From positions 2,356,001-2,420,000 of the forward strand of contig JACAAK010000005.1 of the NCBI GenBank assembly GCA_025093985.1: a stretch of 64,000 bases of DNA, given 5' to 3'. The notes under the pieces were generated by a model that saw only the letters and a list, made by a program, of their open reading frames with translations, had not been told where the DNA came from and made no database searches. Of this stretch, positions 34,674 through 45,994 are shown piece after piece. Within the stretch, counting starts at the first letter, position 1. Each line of letters begins with the position of its first letter. The DNA is from Calvatia gigantea. Lineage: Eukaryota > Basidiomycota > Agaricomycetes > Agaricales > Lycoperdaceae. The position numbers and the translations under genes are program-made.

Positions 34674-35744
34674 GATGATTCACAACAAGAAAGGTTGATG
34701 TGGCCGCCTGAGCGTTTAGGGATAATTTATAAACCTCGCTTGTGGACAGCTCGACTTTCCTGTCACGCACTGACGTGTCTGATACGGAGAACGTCACGTC
34801 ACATGAGGACGTGACCACCCGAAGGAACTCTGAACTGAAGGGAGGTGAACCCAACAAATCCCTTCATTGGCGGGGAATCGCACCTGCTGTTTGGATCAAT
34901 TGAAATCTAACACATAGTTTTGTTCGCCTCCTTGGGCGTTCCACCTCCAACATGGGCAGCACCCCAACAGGAAACCCTAGAACCGGGGCAACACTTCCGA
35001 GTATTTCTTCGAGCTTGTGCTAACTGTACAGATCAATCAATTCTCTTCCATTTCTCCCGTCTAACAGCGTCTAGCGTGTCAGAAACCTATTTTTGGAGGC
35101 GTATCTCCCTGCAGGTGGTTGGAGGGGTTCGCGAGGACTTATCAAAAAGTTAATGGGAAGTTATTGGATTTATTTGCCGGGCCCAGTTGCACACATCTAG
35201 TCCAACACTCCATGCAACCTCCAAACTGGCAGGGACGAACACAAACTGATTCTGATATGCATTTACAACGCCTATAAGAGACGCTGAATGACACCTTCCC
35301 CAATCATGGACTTCTCCCTCACCTCCCTGCTTCTTCTCCTCAAAAGATCGAACTCGGAAATTCTAGCGTCTGGAGACTTAGCAGGTCTGTTGGTTATCGG
35401 ACCAAAAGCAACACGTGTCCATGCTGATCCCCAAAAACGTCATCGGGCCGATAACCAAATGACATCGTGTTGTAGGCGAGGCAGGATACCCGAGCTTTGC
35501 ATCATGGAAAAAGGCAGTTATCCGGTGACCTTTAAGTACCCCCGGCCCTAGGGACGATTTCTCTTTCTGCATACATCTTCAGCAACCCCGAACTCTTAGA
35601 AAAGGCGACTCTCAGAGAGGACCAACATCGCTACAGAACCGTGCGTACTCTCCTCTCTTCTCGCAGCTCTGTGGGCTTACCGCAATCGCAACTTTGGGTT
35701 GTGCACTTAGGTCAACACTGATCATAAACACTATTTTGGGCGAC
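34674..35744. other. Divergent intergenic region, PDI-like B / RanBP1-domain gene
   Basis: About 1.07 kb between divergent starts. No supported gene; open frames here lack splice-consistent neighbours. The promoters of both genes should be here. Confidence 0.4.
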
Positions 35745-37692
35745 ATGTTTCCTGTGACTGATTTTAACTTCATGGTGGCTGGATTCGCAACCTTCGCTGC
35801 AACGGTCGGATATACGTATGCTCGTGGCAAAATGAACACATCGACGTGGGTGTCATCCGTCTTTCTCCCTCTACCAAAGCCAAAATGTCTTTAGAGGGAT
35901 TAGGGGGTCATCACGTGGCGCCGAGTCATTGATGCCCGCGCCAGGGGAAGTGCAAGCCACTGCGCAGCAGATTACAGGTGCTCAACCTTCAAACGTTCCC
36001 CCGGACACTCCAACGCACCGAGAATTACTGAAACGCAAGGAACCACATGATGGATTTGAAGAGGAAGAGACTGTACTTTATTTCATTTCGTTATCATTAC
36101 CATAAAACTAACTCTAGCTATCAGCAGGATCTCGGGTATCCACATGTTTGTTTTTACCATCCACCCGGGGCGATATGAAAAGTCGCTAACGTCTTTACGT
36201 AGAACCTAGCAAATATCTACCCGCGCAAAAGATGCCGAACACCATCAAGCAGCAAAGCAAAGGTTGTGCTTCTCACCATTGTTTACCTCCCCGTCTCCTA
36301 ACACCCGCCCTCTCGAAGTCTTTTCGGAATTCCACCCCCTCCTTCTCCGAGGATTTACCCACGGACGATTGGGTCTTCGTCGTAAGCACTGGGCCAAACC
36401 CCTAGGGTCACCTTGAGTTTGAACTCTCTGCCCTCACAGAAACCAGTCAACTCACCTACAACCACTGCTGACCCTCCTCGGACACCATCTCCTGGAGCCG
36501 AAAGCACGGCTTCCCCTACACCTGCTCCCGAAGTCACTGACAGTCCCCTGTTGATTGCAACCCCGACTCTCGCGAACGAGGACAATGCCAGCGGGATTTC
36601 CGCACCGGCAGTTAAAAGTACACCGGTCGAGCGTAGCAATGAAGTGCCCACCGCTGTTGAAGAGAAAACAGAAGCAAAGACCGTCGAGGTTGCGAGCCAG
36701 GAAGCTAAGGAAACGAAGTCTAGCACGTTTACTCCTGCGTCTGTATCCCCTTTTTCGAAGATTTCACTCCAGAAACCCATTGGGTCACCCTTCGTGAGCC
36801 ATCTTTCCCATCTCTTTAATAGGGTCAGTCCTCACTGCATGCGGTTTAGAGAAACCGTGGCTTTGCCGATTTCGCGGGCAACAAGTCACCGTTCGGCGCC
36901 TTTACCGCTACCCAAACATCCCTACATAAGTCAAATCGTCCCGTTTGGACTCTAGGCAACCAAGACACCTCGGAAGAGGCTGATGAAACCAAAGTCAAAG
37001 AAGAACCAGAGCATGTTCTCACACAAGCTATCGTTACAGCAAAACCGGTCACCAACCGTTAGTACCAGCTTCTTGTCAACTACAGGACCTCAGGCGTAAA
37101 ATCTGACGAGATATTGACACCCTTTACTCTGGCCGTTGTTGGTAACCGGTTGCTTGACCATAGGCGTTACGGGAGAGGAGGATGAAGATGTCGAGATGGA
37201 GCTGAAAGGTGTGAAGCTCTTCGTAAAGCGCGGGGGTAAGCCATTTGCCGAGGGCATAGCTGGACATTTTAAGTTACTGGCACACAAGGCGACCCTGGAG
37301 GAGCGGTTATGTGAGCTCTGGTTTTTTGTTACTTCCCGAGTAATACTGATAAAGGTGAATAGTGTTCCGGCGCGAACCATTATGGAAGGTGTCGATGAAC
37401 GTCCGTATCAGTCCATCTGTACGGTGCTCGTATGATGCGAGCGAGAACGTGTTGCGCATCCTCACGCAGGAACCGGTTACGGAAGCTGCCGCGAACAAAG
37501 ATGATGGGAAAGTTGCAACAGAGATTGTCGTCTATGCTATGAAGGTAAATCTTTCAAATGTCCTGCCTAAAAACGTATTCAAAGTGTCGGGTGAATGAAT
37601 AGCCCGGTCGCTCGTGCTTGAAACAAGATTTCAAGGAGTTCTCGGAGACGCTAATCAAGAACTCCCGACTGAAGCCATCAAACTCAATGTGA
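35745..37692 (+). CDS. RanBP1-domain protein with N-terminal hydrophobic segment
   Basis: Ran-binding protein of the Nup50/Yrb2 kind. The start at 35745 gives MFPVTDFNFMVAGFATFAAT and TVGYTYARGK, a short hydrophobic helix that may anchor it in a membrane. A phase-2 intron (gtgggt donor near 35853) joins to GAESLMPAPGEVQATAQQI and DVPPDTP-like text followed by LLKRKEPHDGFEEEE. NLANIYPRKRCRTPSS may act as a nuclear localisation signal. A long Ser/Thr/Pro-rich middle and GFADFAGNKSPFGAF (FG-like) follow. The RanBD1 domain has TGEEDEDVEMELKGVKLFVK, LFRREPLWKVSMNVRI and ILTQEPVTE. A final intron (donor about 37543) leads to the tail DFKEFSETLIKNSR and TGA 37690-37692. Exon edges between 36240 and 36420 are uncertain. 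Confidence 0.75.
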
Positions 37693-38234
37693 TCGTCTCA
37701 ATCAAATTATAAACCATCAATGAGAGTTTAAGCAATTACTGGCCATAGACGTCTAGACGCTGACTTCTTAGGATACTTCCCATTCGTTCGAGTCCATAGT
37801 TGTGACCTCCGTGAGGCGCGCTCTTTGCTGTTTATTTTTACTCCCTGTATAAAGTAGTTATTCTAATTTTATGAAATTATGACAACCCAGCAGTCAACGG
37901 CAACGTACTCCTCCGAAGAGCCCCCAACCCGAGAATTTGGAGTGACATGCAAGCTTGTCTTCTAATTATAGACCTTCAAGGCGAGCCTATTACTTAAGTT
38001 ATGATTGATGATGAAAACACAGGACAAGTTTGTAGCATTCAACTACCTAGACGGGCATTAACAATGCAATAAATAAACTATAGACGCAGGGCCAATCTAC
38101 ACAATGATACGCACCAGAAGAAACGAGATCAACACATTATCTACTCTCGAAAATTGCAACCTTAAGGAAATGAGAACAGTCCCACGGCAGAGGATCAAAA
38201 CCAGGAAAAGTTCATGAGGCCGTAAAGCAGATGA
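37693..38234. other. Gap between convergent genes
   Basis: About 540 nt, AT-rich, between the RanBP1-domain gene (+) and the GPI protein gene (-). Presumably two 3' UTRs. No gene seen. Confidence 0.45.
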
Positions 38235-39135
38235 TCAAAGGAACAATACAAAGGCGAATGCAGAGAGGATGAGAGAGGTCATGGCAGACGTAGCAGACAT
38301 TCCAGTGGCGCTATTAGTCGGGGTGCTGCTGGGGTTGGCGGAAGCACTGGATGCGAGTGCCGAACGAGAACTCGTCACGATCAACGTCGTAAAGCTGGGA
38401 GTGGCAATGTCGTCAAGTGAGCTCGTGCTGAGTGAGGTAGAAGTGGCTGGGATGAGAATGGAAGAGGTCGCGGCAAGCACGGGTCCAGAAGCAGATATCG
38501 AGCCAGAGGCAGCGGCAGCGGCACCTCCTCCGCCTGCGTTAGCTGGGGGGGCAACGGCCTTGGAAGGGTCGGCAAGAGCACCAACACCCCAAGGAATAGG
38601 CGCATTGGTGCCTGGCTCAGTTGGGTTGGCAGGAGGAGTGGTTTCACCAGTTGCGGAGGCAATTGTGAATCGGGTGGTCCAAGTTTTGTTGGAAGCCAGC
38701 GGAGAGGTAAACTGGTAGAAGTAGATGGCAGAGTTCACAGTGACCTAGGAATGCAACTGACTTAACGGATGAGCGAAGATAGGCCGAAGAAGAAACTCAC
38801 ATCTGGGCATGGGTACTCGAAACGGCCGTTGACCGTACCATCCTGGTTGGTAGCGACGGCTGATCACAAACAAATTAGCAAAAGAGACGGACTACAATGT
38901 ATAATTCTAACGTACTCGTCACATGGATCATATTGAAGTTGTCACCGGTCATGAGCTGGATATTCATGTTCTTCCAGAGGGTTGGCGAGCTGGCGTCACC
39001 CACCCAAACAATGGGGCACGTCTGGCCCTCGCGGTAAACACTACCTGGAGAAGGTTCACTGGGAACAACATCTGCGCGAACGGCAGATGAAGACGCTAAA
39101 GCAGCAATGAGAGCAAAGGTCGAAGCAAGATACAT
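38235..39135 (-). CDS. GPI-anchored Ser/Thr-rich wall protein, Kre9/Knh1-type domain
   Basis: Cell-surface protein. The start MYLASTFALIAALASSSAVRA is a signal peptide. The Kre9/Knh1-like domain follows with PSPGSVYREGQTCPIVW and LWKNMNIQLMTGDN. An intron joins HVTS to AVATNQDGTVNGRFEYPCPD, and a second leads to VNSAIYFYQFTSP and TWTTRFTIAS. The second half is low-complexity Ser/Thr/Ala/Gly, typical of an O-mannosylated stalk. The C-terminus is a small-residue site followed by the hydrophobic tail TSLILSAFAFVLFL, a GPI-attachment signal. Stop at 38237-38235. It is a relative of the short protein at 14946-15476 but with stalk and anchor. The strongly biased stalk also produces long false open frames on the plus strand. 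Confidence 0.82.
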
Positions 39136-40549
39136 TTGTGAATAGCTGGATGATTAGGCTGGTAACTGGTGGAGCCCAAAGGTGGGAGGATATTAGAAAC
39201 TTAGCAGAAAGAGCGACTGGGTGAGTTTAAGGAATGTGAGTGAGAGATAGGGAAAAAACAGCGCTGGCTGTGCGGTTCGCTGGCAACAGATTTCAGCTGA
39301 CCAATAACACGACAGGACGCGACAGGGAAAAGGTGGCAAGGTGATACCGTTGAATTTGACATTCGGTCCAGGATCAATCAAAATTTGATCTTCCCACTTT
39401 CAAATTCCACCGCTATTTGCGGCCTTAGATTTCAATCACATCGTCGTTTGAATCTCAAAGCCGGGGCTGTCTCTTTACTGACAAAGAGGAGCGAAGAGGA
39501 CCGCGAAACTGGCACACCACTTTTTTTTTTACGTTTTTAAAATAAACGCTAGTGGAGGGCCGATTTTTTCCGTCTCCTTTTCCCAGCAACCAGTCCGCAA
39601 GTGACCGCTTCGGAATGCTCAAGCCTTTCTCCAGTTGGAACCCTGCCTACAGGAGGGTCAAGTCCACCCGCGCCCCTACGTTACGTCCGTCGGGATTATG
39701 GGCGATCCGCTCTGCAATCACGCTCAACTCTTTTACTCCGTTCAATCTCCTACACATATCCACTTTGGTTAATCAACGAATGATACCAGCCTCTCCTTAA
39801 GGCTTTTATCCTTTGCTCTAAGGTCGCTGAATGAACTCGTCCGTCGCACGCGTTTAGTTTCTGCTGCGGAAAGAACACAAAACAAGGAAAGCTGAGCCCA
39901 CCCACCGGAGCGGAAAGGGCTGGAAAGGGCCTTGAAACGCACTTTCTTGGGTTAACATAACCCGCTCATACTGTCATTCTTGTTGCTGTTGATAACAACA
40001 TGAGGCGGACGGCCAGTCACAATCTATGTACGCATCTTATGTAGCCAAACCCGCTGCGGGCAGTCGCTTGACCTCCCATCTCTCGCGCCACCCCTCCATC
40101 TCGCTATCGCTGGAAGCTATTCAGAAAATTGGCCATACACTTGAGGCTCTCGCACAAGGCAAGACAATCCAGTCATCTCTTGGTCACAGGTGGTTAAACT
40201 TTGGCAGGCCTCTATATATCCGCATTCTATCGAAGTTCGATCATTCTTTTGGGGAGAAAACATAGAGTTCCTCTGTGTTTTCTATCCGGAACATCATTGT
40301 CGCTATTCACTGTTGAGACGATGGTACTTGCCTTAACCTCCTGGAGATGGGATCCACGATGGTGAACATTCTGTTTAGCATTTCACAGCGGGAATATGCC
40401 AAAGTATCCGCGGCGCTACCCCAGGCGCTACTTCCAAAAACTCGACTGCCACAAGAGCTAGGGACACTACTCCTTCATCGTATCCACAGTGATTATCAAT
40501 ACTTTCATGGTTAGTGTGTTTATATACTCCCTGATGAGACCTGAAATCG
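39136..40549. other. Gene-poor interval
   Basis: About 1.4 kb. It contains the GPI gene promoter. Several overlapping open frames on the plus strand (39552-39800, 40026-40265) resemble no family I know. The interval could also hold the missing 5' part of the 7TM-type gene to the right, but I could not find its first three membrane segments. Confidence 0.3.
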
Positions 40550-41489
40550 CGCGGCCAGGTCTATCGTTGCTTTGTTGTATGGAACAACCGACTCGCATCG
40601 TCCTATTTCCTTCCATCCTCTGTCTGGCAAGCCTGGGTAAATGACCTCCGGGTGCCTCCCTGTTATTACAGAGTTAACAAATGCGCAGGGCTTGCGATTT
40701 GGCTCGCGACATCGTATAGCCAGGAGAGCCTTCCCCTGTTGGGATCGCCATGGTCCCAAAGCTCTTTTGTATTCTTAATTTTGTACTCAATCTTTCCTCG
40801 TCAGGTAGGTCCCCCCTTTCCTGTCTTTCCATGCACGGGGTCTCACTAAGTGGTATCTAGGTCTGATTGCGTATAGGATATGGAATATACAGTGTGGAAT
40901 TTCTAAAGGGGTCGAGAAAGAAAATCGTTTCCTCACACGCACATCAAGCCTAGTTATCGAGTCAGGTTAGCCTCAAAGACGTCGAGACCACATTATTGTG
41001 CCTGATGCCATCGGACGTTAGGCTCCTCGTTTGCCGGTCTATCTCTCGCTCTTGTTATTGCAAGTTGCGTACCCCAAGTTGCTGTTACGAGTGTGATCTA
41101 CAGTTGTGTAAGTCTTTTCCTTTCGGAATGATTTTGCGTGCCACCAACTCCCACCTGGCAGGCTGTTCCTCTGCAGGTGAGTTCATGTGATTTGCTCCTG
41201 TTGTGCATCATCTAACTTCGACCGTCACATAACCAGGGACTGGTTGTGAGTTCTCCCAAATTTGCGAAGACCTGAAATTTTCGCTTCACTTATCCGCCAG
41301 GTCTCAAGTATCATCCTACGTGTAGGAAAGGGGATTAGCCACGGAGATCCCGCGACATCTATTCCGATTGAGTTTCGGGACGGCGTGTTCAGCCACACAA
41401 AAGAGGCTTGCGGGCTGACCATCCCCTTGGCTCGTGATGAGATTGAGATTGGTCGAAGAGATCGACTCCGGTTCGATCTGAATAACTAA
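40550..41489 (+). pseudogene. Damaged seven-transmembrane-type membrane protein of Agaricomycetes
   Basis: Exon-like pieces match the fungal integral membrane family with the signature TGLIAYRIW. In order: VYRCFVVWNN; RIVLFPSILCLASL (one base out of register with the former); IAMVPKLFCILNFVLNLSSS joined through an intron to GLIAYRIWNIQCG; TRTSSLVIESG joined by an intron to SFAGLSLALVIASC; then SIILRVGKGISHGDPATSIP and the tail RDRLRFDLNN ending in TAA at 41489. The amino-terminal membrane segments are not found, and at least one frame change cannot be explained by a GT-AG intron. I therefore call it a decayed gene, but an error-containing functional gene remains possible. The ligand or function of this family is unknown. 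Confidence 0.42.
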
Positions 41490-42208
41490 GTGAAGGTTTT
41501 GTGTATGTTCTTCATCCTCTCTCAGCCGTATCTTTTTATGAGTGGGATTTGTGTATGTATGAGTAGTTCGCACTGGGTTTTAACGTTCTTAACTTTGTTT
41601 TGAAATTGTCCAAAAAAGCACATGCGCTGATCAGCAAATTCGTTAACGGCAACCGCTGATCTAGAAGGAACTGGATATTAAACTTTAAAACCTGGCAGAG
41701 GCAACGATTGCAAGATTTATGTTATGACACTTGCCATGTCCTCGGTGTCGCCGGATATGAATCCTCTGCACCACGCATGTTATCGCCCGGCGTACGAACA
41801 AGTCGCATCACTGAACAAGTCGCAGAGTCAAGCATCGAGGATCAGCGCTTCGCGTGATAAAGATATCTTCTACGTCGCGCCGATGCAGCGTGGAAAGCAT
41901 GAAGAGGCCAGAGAAAAGCGTGGATGCTGGAAAACCGACGAGGAGGTTTAGTGCAGCCCTGGTTCCAGCATTTAAAACTCTGGATCTGTGAGAAATCTTA
42001 TGGCATCCCATATGTATACAAGGTTCAGGAAAAGCATTGAAGTACATAACGTTTACTACTGTAATCCATTCAAACTGGAACCCGAGATCTTCCCAAGCTA
42101 AAATATCGGTACTTCCCGGAGATTGCCATCACAACCCACAAAAACACGGAACTTAGTTTGACCTAATCTTATCTCCCTTTTCCCAGCCTGGAGAGCTGGC
42201 CGGGAGTT
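41490..42208. other. Intergenic region upstream of the mitochondrial carrier
   Basis: About 720 nt with no supported exon. The carrier's promoter lies here. A 75-codon plus-strand open frame (41724-41951) has no recognisable content. Confidence 0.4.
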
Positions 42209-43705
42209 ATGAGCGGCTCCGATTCTGGCACCAGGCTGGGTATGATTCTTAGGCGTTCCTTGGGTATAGGACATTGAGACGTCGTTGTAGTTGAACTTGA
42301 CCCAAGGCTCGACTTCTTTGCTGGCACAGTCGCGGTATGCATGTTCGGCGCGTGTTGCCTGCATTACTCTTTAAGCTCTAAGGATCTTCTATTCTGACCA
42401 GGGAATGGCAAGCTTGGCGGTCGGATTCCCACTTGACACGGGTAATACTGCTCTCCGGCAAGCTCGATAATTCACTATCTGACCCAATTGCGTCAGTCAA
42501 AGTCCGCTTCCAGAACCCAGAAATTGCTGGGAGGTATTCATCAACATTTAATGCGATAGCAACTATAGTCCGCGAAGAAAAGTTCATTGGGTTGTTCAAA
42601 GGAATTACGTCGCCGCTGGTACCCCCTCCATCCTTAAGAAACCGGACATCTCTGATGACTCTATTATCAAAGGCCTCAGTAGCGCTCATGAATGGCCTCG
42701 TTTTCGCGTCCTATCGCCTTTTCATGAAATTGCAATTGGATAGTCCAGAATCAATTCCTACGCTGACTCAAATCGCACTAGCGGGTGCGGGAAGTGGCAT
42801 CGTATCTTCGTACGCTGCCAGGATCTGGCATGGCGATTGTTTTTTTTCTCATAGCTCTTAATTAGCATTGTCACGACGCCCGTCGAACTCGTTAAGATAC
42901 GGCAGCAATCACTGTTGACGCGGACGACCGCGCGCTCCGTTGCTTGGCAGATATACCAAAAGCATGGATTACAAAGGACTTTATCGTGGACTTACAGCAA
43001 CCGCTCTTCGTGACTGCGGATACGGAGCCTATTTTTTTGCAGCAAGTACCCTTAGCCAATCTGTAGCTCGGCATTTGTGCTCATTTGCCTCTGTCGGTAG
43101 TACGAGGCGACCTGCAGGCTTTTCGCCAGGCCTTCCTCACCATTAATTCCGGCAGATCATTCATCGATCTTCTCTGAAACTGAAAATAACGCAAATAAAC
43201 TCTCCTGGCCCATACTTTTGCTGGCAGGGGGGGTCGCAGGCACAGGTTCGGTCAGTGGTTGACCCTTAGACTATGAGACTGAGTGGCAGTTGTACGGACT
43301 TTTCAGTCGGCTGGATAGCCACATTTCCGCTTGATGTCGTCAAGACCAGGATTCAAGGAAGTTTTCTAGAAGGCAACAGCGCATATATAACATCCCCCAC
43401 GACGACTCTCCTAGATCGCTCGCATTCTCCTCACCATAGAGGCTCAACGAATCCGTTCAGGAATACGCTATCCACTATTATATATTCATACAAGACGGAG
43501 GGATTGTCTGTTTTTTTCAGAGGCCTAGCGCCAACACTCATCCGGTGTGTCTTTGTCTCCTGCTTTGATTTGAGATCCGGAAGACCCCATTCTTCATTTC
43601 TGTTTTAGTGGAACTGGGGCTAACTGTGGGTGTTTGTACAGGGCTATTCCGGTCAACATGGTCACATTTGCGATGTTCGAGACCGTCGTGCACGCGTTCT
43701 CATGA
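42209..43705 (+). CDS. Mitochondrial carrier (SLC25) family protein, with one frame lesion
   Basis: Inner-membrane solute transporter with the three tandem signature motifs: FPLDTVKVRFQ, TPVELVKIRQQ and FPLDVVKTRIQ. The start MSGSDSGTRLVELDPRLDFF is built from exons 42209-42239 and 42291-42334. Further exons are 42402-42441, 42497-42618, 42673-42809, 42866-43041, 43101-43245, 43307-43544 and 43642-43705. The sum is 997 nt, one more than 332 codons. The surplus lies in exon 6: the frame reads QIYQKHG, then the conserved GLYRGLTATALRDCGYGAYF appears one base out of register (about 42968-42976). The intron 43042-43100 has a GC-AG border (GCAAGT donor). Apart from that base the gene looks complete. 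Substrate not predictable; it resembles the acylcarnitine/basic amino acid subgroup only loosely. Confidence 0.72.
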
Positions 43706-45994
43706 TAGGCAGCATTGATAGCTAATCAAATGTTTCGGGCCTCGCTAAGAGTCACCTCCACGACCAATGCATAACGACGTTGGGTTCCTTAACCGTACAG
43801 ATCATGCGGAGTAATAAACGAATATATATGTCCCCACGGCAGGATATTCTCATGCTGCAATTGCTCTCCTTACGTGTGTCCCTCGACAGGCTGGTCCAGA
43901 CTCCAGACCAACTAATCCATGAGTGATTCTATCATCACAGCCATGTTCCAACACGAGCCATTCATGTGGTGATCAAGCAATCCGCGACTTCTGTCTTCTC
44001 CACGGCCGAACTGGTGCATAAGTGAGCCAGTCCACTCTACGGCCCGAGTCGAGGAACAAGATGACACTGGGACCCCCCCTGTGACAAGCCCAACAATATT
44101 CTCCAGAGGTCTAGGTCTTGCTCCACCTCCATAGATCTCTATGGCCTCGCAGACATTCGTCATGCCTGGCGAATCAAGTGTGCTCTCTCCCTATCTTCGG
44201 GCACCCCGGTGACTCCGCTCCCTTTGGCTTTACGGTTTGGACTTGGTTCACGGCCGCTATCCGATTGGATGTTTCGATTCAGGTATTATCTGCCTGACCC
44301 TCCGGGGATTAAAAATAGTTCCTGTGCGGCACCTGGCAGAGTCGAAAGGCGTACAGCACCCATACGGCCGCACTGAAGGCTCACGTTGCTATGTACCACA
44401 TTATGACCTTTAAACTTAGGACGTTGCTCCCCCGCATCGCCCCTTACCGTGTCCACACGCTCTCTAATTCTTACCCCCAGTCCCACCACCCAGTGGACCC
44501 TGGTACATGGCTCTGACAGTTTGGGAGATTCGTACGCCACACGGTGAAATTGTGTGTGTCCAGCCAACCATCGCTCTCCTGCACCTTATTGGGCACCATT
44601 GTCCCTGTGACTGGTATGCGGAGTGGACAGGTTTCAGCAAGCACCAGATCTTCAAGGATCTTGGCCTCCGTTATGACATGGCTCCTAGACAATCCAACTC
44701 GCTTTGCGCGTGAATTTTTTTTCACTGCTATCGTCAGCGCGATCGCTACGACCTTGGCTGCCCAATGAAGGATTTGGAATCACCATACGATAACGAAACC
44801 GTTTGGGGGTTCGATACTTCGTTGACCACGGGACGTGCGGCGTTGTCAACAAAACTTTGTTGAACCCTCCATCTCGACAGCAGTCGTCCAGCCAAAGTTC
44901 AGGGGGGTGCGATGAAAAATTCGATTAATAGTCATAGTCGGCGAAGGATTAACCCCGCCTCTCTCCTCGTGCCTCCTCCGCCCGCCAAAGCCTTACTCTG
45001 CGGGCACGATGGCTGTTCCAAGGCTACCGGATTTGATCGCAATTATACTTACCACCGCCCTTTGATGCGCACTCGACCCCACAAGGTACCTGACATCCCT
45101 TCTGATAATGAATGAACCGACCAATGAGGGTCCCGCGTTCTGTTGCTTCCATCCATGGTTTGCTCATGTTGGTCGGCCCTTATCCACAGAATTCGGAATG
45201 TGTCAAAGAAGAAATACTTGGAAGAAATTAAGGCAGGGGGGTATGAAGTTCTTGTGTCAACAGTGTGTCAACTTGGCACCTTGCTTCCCTGCCAGTAGCG
45301 TTTCACTTGGGGGTTTCCAATTCAGCGATCGTTTAGATGCCGGATCACAGTGGAGTAAAAATGTGTCGTGATAAGGATCATTTGGCTAATCGGACTGAAT
45401 GAAGAAGCACGCGGGATGGTCGCCCCCCACATAAACAAGGGCGCGGTCTGGATCCAACTAGACTGGTCTTTTTTTCACTTTACTTGAATTGTCTTTCTCC
45501 AAATTACGTTGGTGCAAAGTTAGCCGGCTCAGCCATTAGGTGTTACACCGAATCAAAGAAAACGAGGGAGTCGTGCGTTACAAGGCGATATAAAGCCCCG
45601 AGGAACAGTAAGTGTACATCCCTCCCCTGACATCTACACTACAGTCTCTAATACAATAGAGCAAGAAAAATGACAAACTGACGATGTGAGAGAGAAAAGA
45701 TGGGTATGGAGAGGAAGAATACGGAATGGGATGATGGATGGATGAATGGATGGATGGAGAACTATGGGAAGTGCATGAGGTCCGTGTGTTTTTTATCCAA
45801 AATGTATCTGCGAGCAGTCAAGTGAGCGCACGGAGGCAGTCGTAGTCGGTGGAGACCAGGCGGCAGCCACCGGCCCAATAAATACCAGAACAGTCACGGG
45901 CGGGGCAAGGCAAGCAAGAACATATAATAGAGGAGTGAGCCGGGGAAGCATAGGCGAAGCAACTCGACAGCAGTTAGCAACCGGGTAGGAAGAT
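43706..45994. other. Gene-poor interval
   Basis: About 2.3 kb without a supported gene. Overlapping open frames of 60-95 codons at 43912-44770 and 45108-45371 carry no motif I recognise and no splice-consistent partners. The right end includes the ETT1-like 3' UTR and a GGAT-type tetranucleotide repeat. Confidence 0.35.
45733..45764. repeat. (GGAT)n-like tetranucleotide microsatellite
   Basis: About eight imperfect GATG/GGAT units (gatgatggatggatgaatgg...) downstream of the ETT1-like gene. Probably length-variable between strains. Confidence 0.75.

Noticed and set aside
38269..38718. Plus-strand open frame of about 150 codons rich in Ala, Glu and Val
   Set aside because: Antisense shadow of the Ser/Thr/Ala stalk of the GPI protein.
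44286..44770. Overlapping open frames on both strands as a possible gene
   Set aside because: None has recognisable motifs and none joins to others through plausible introns.
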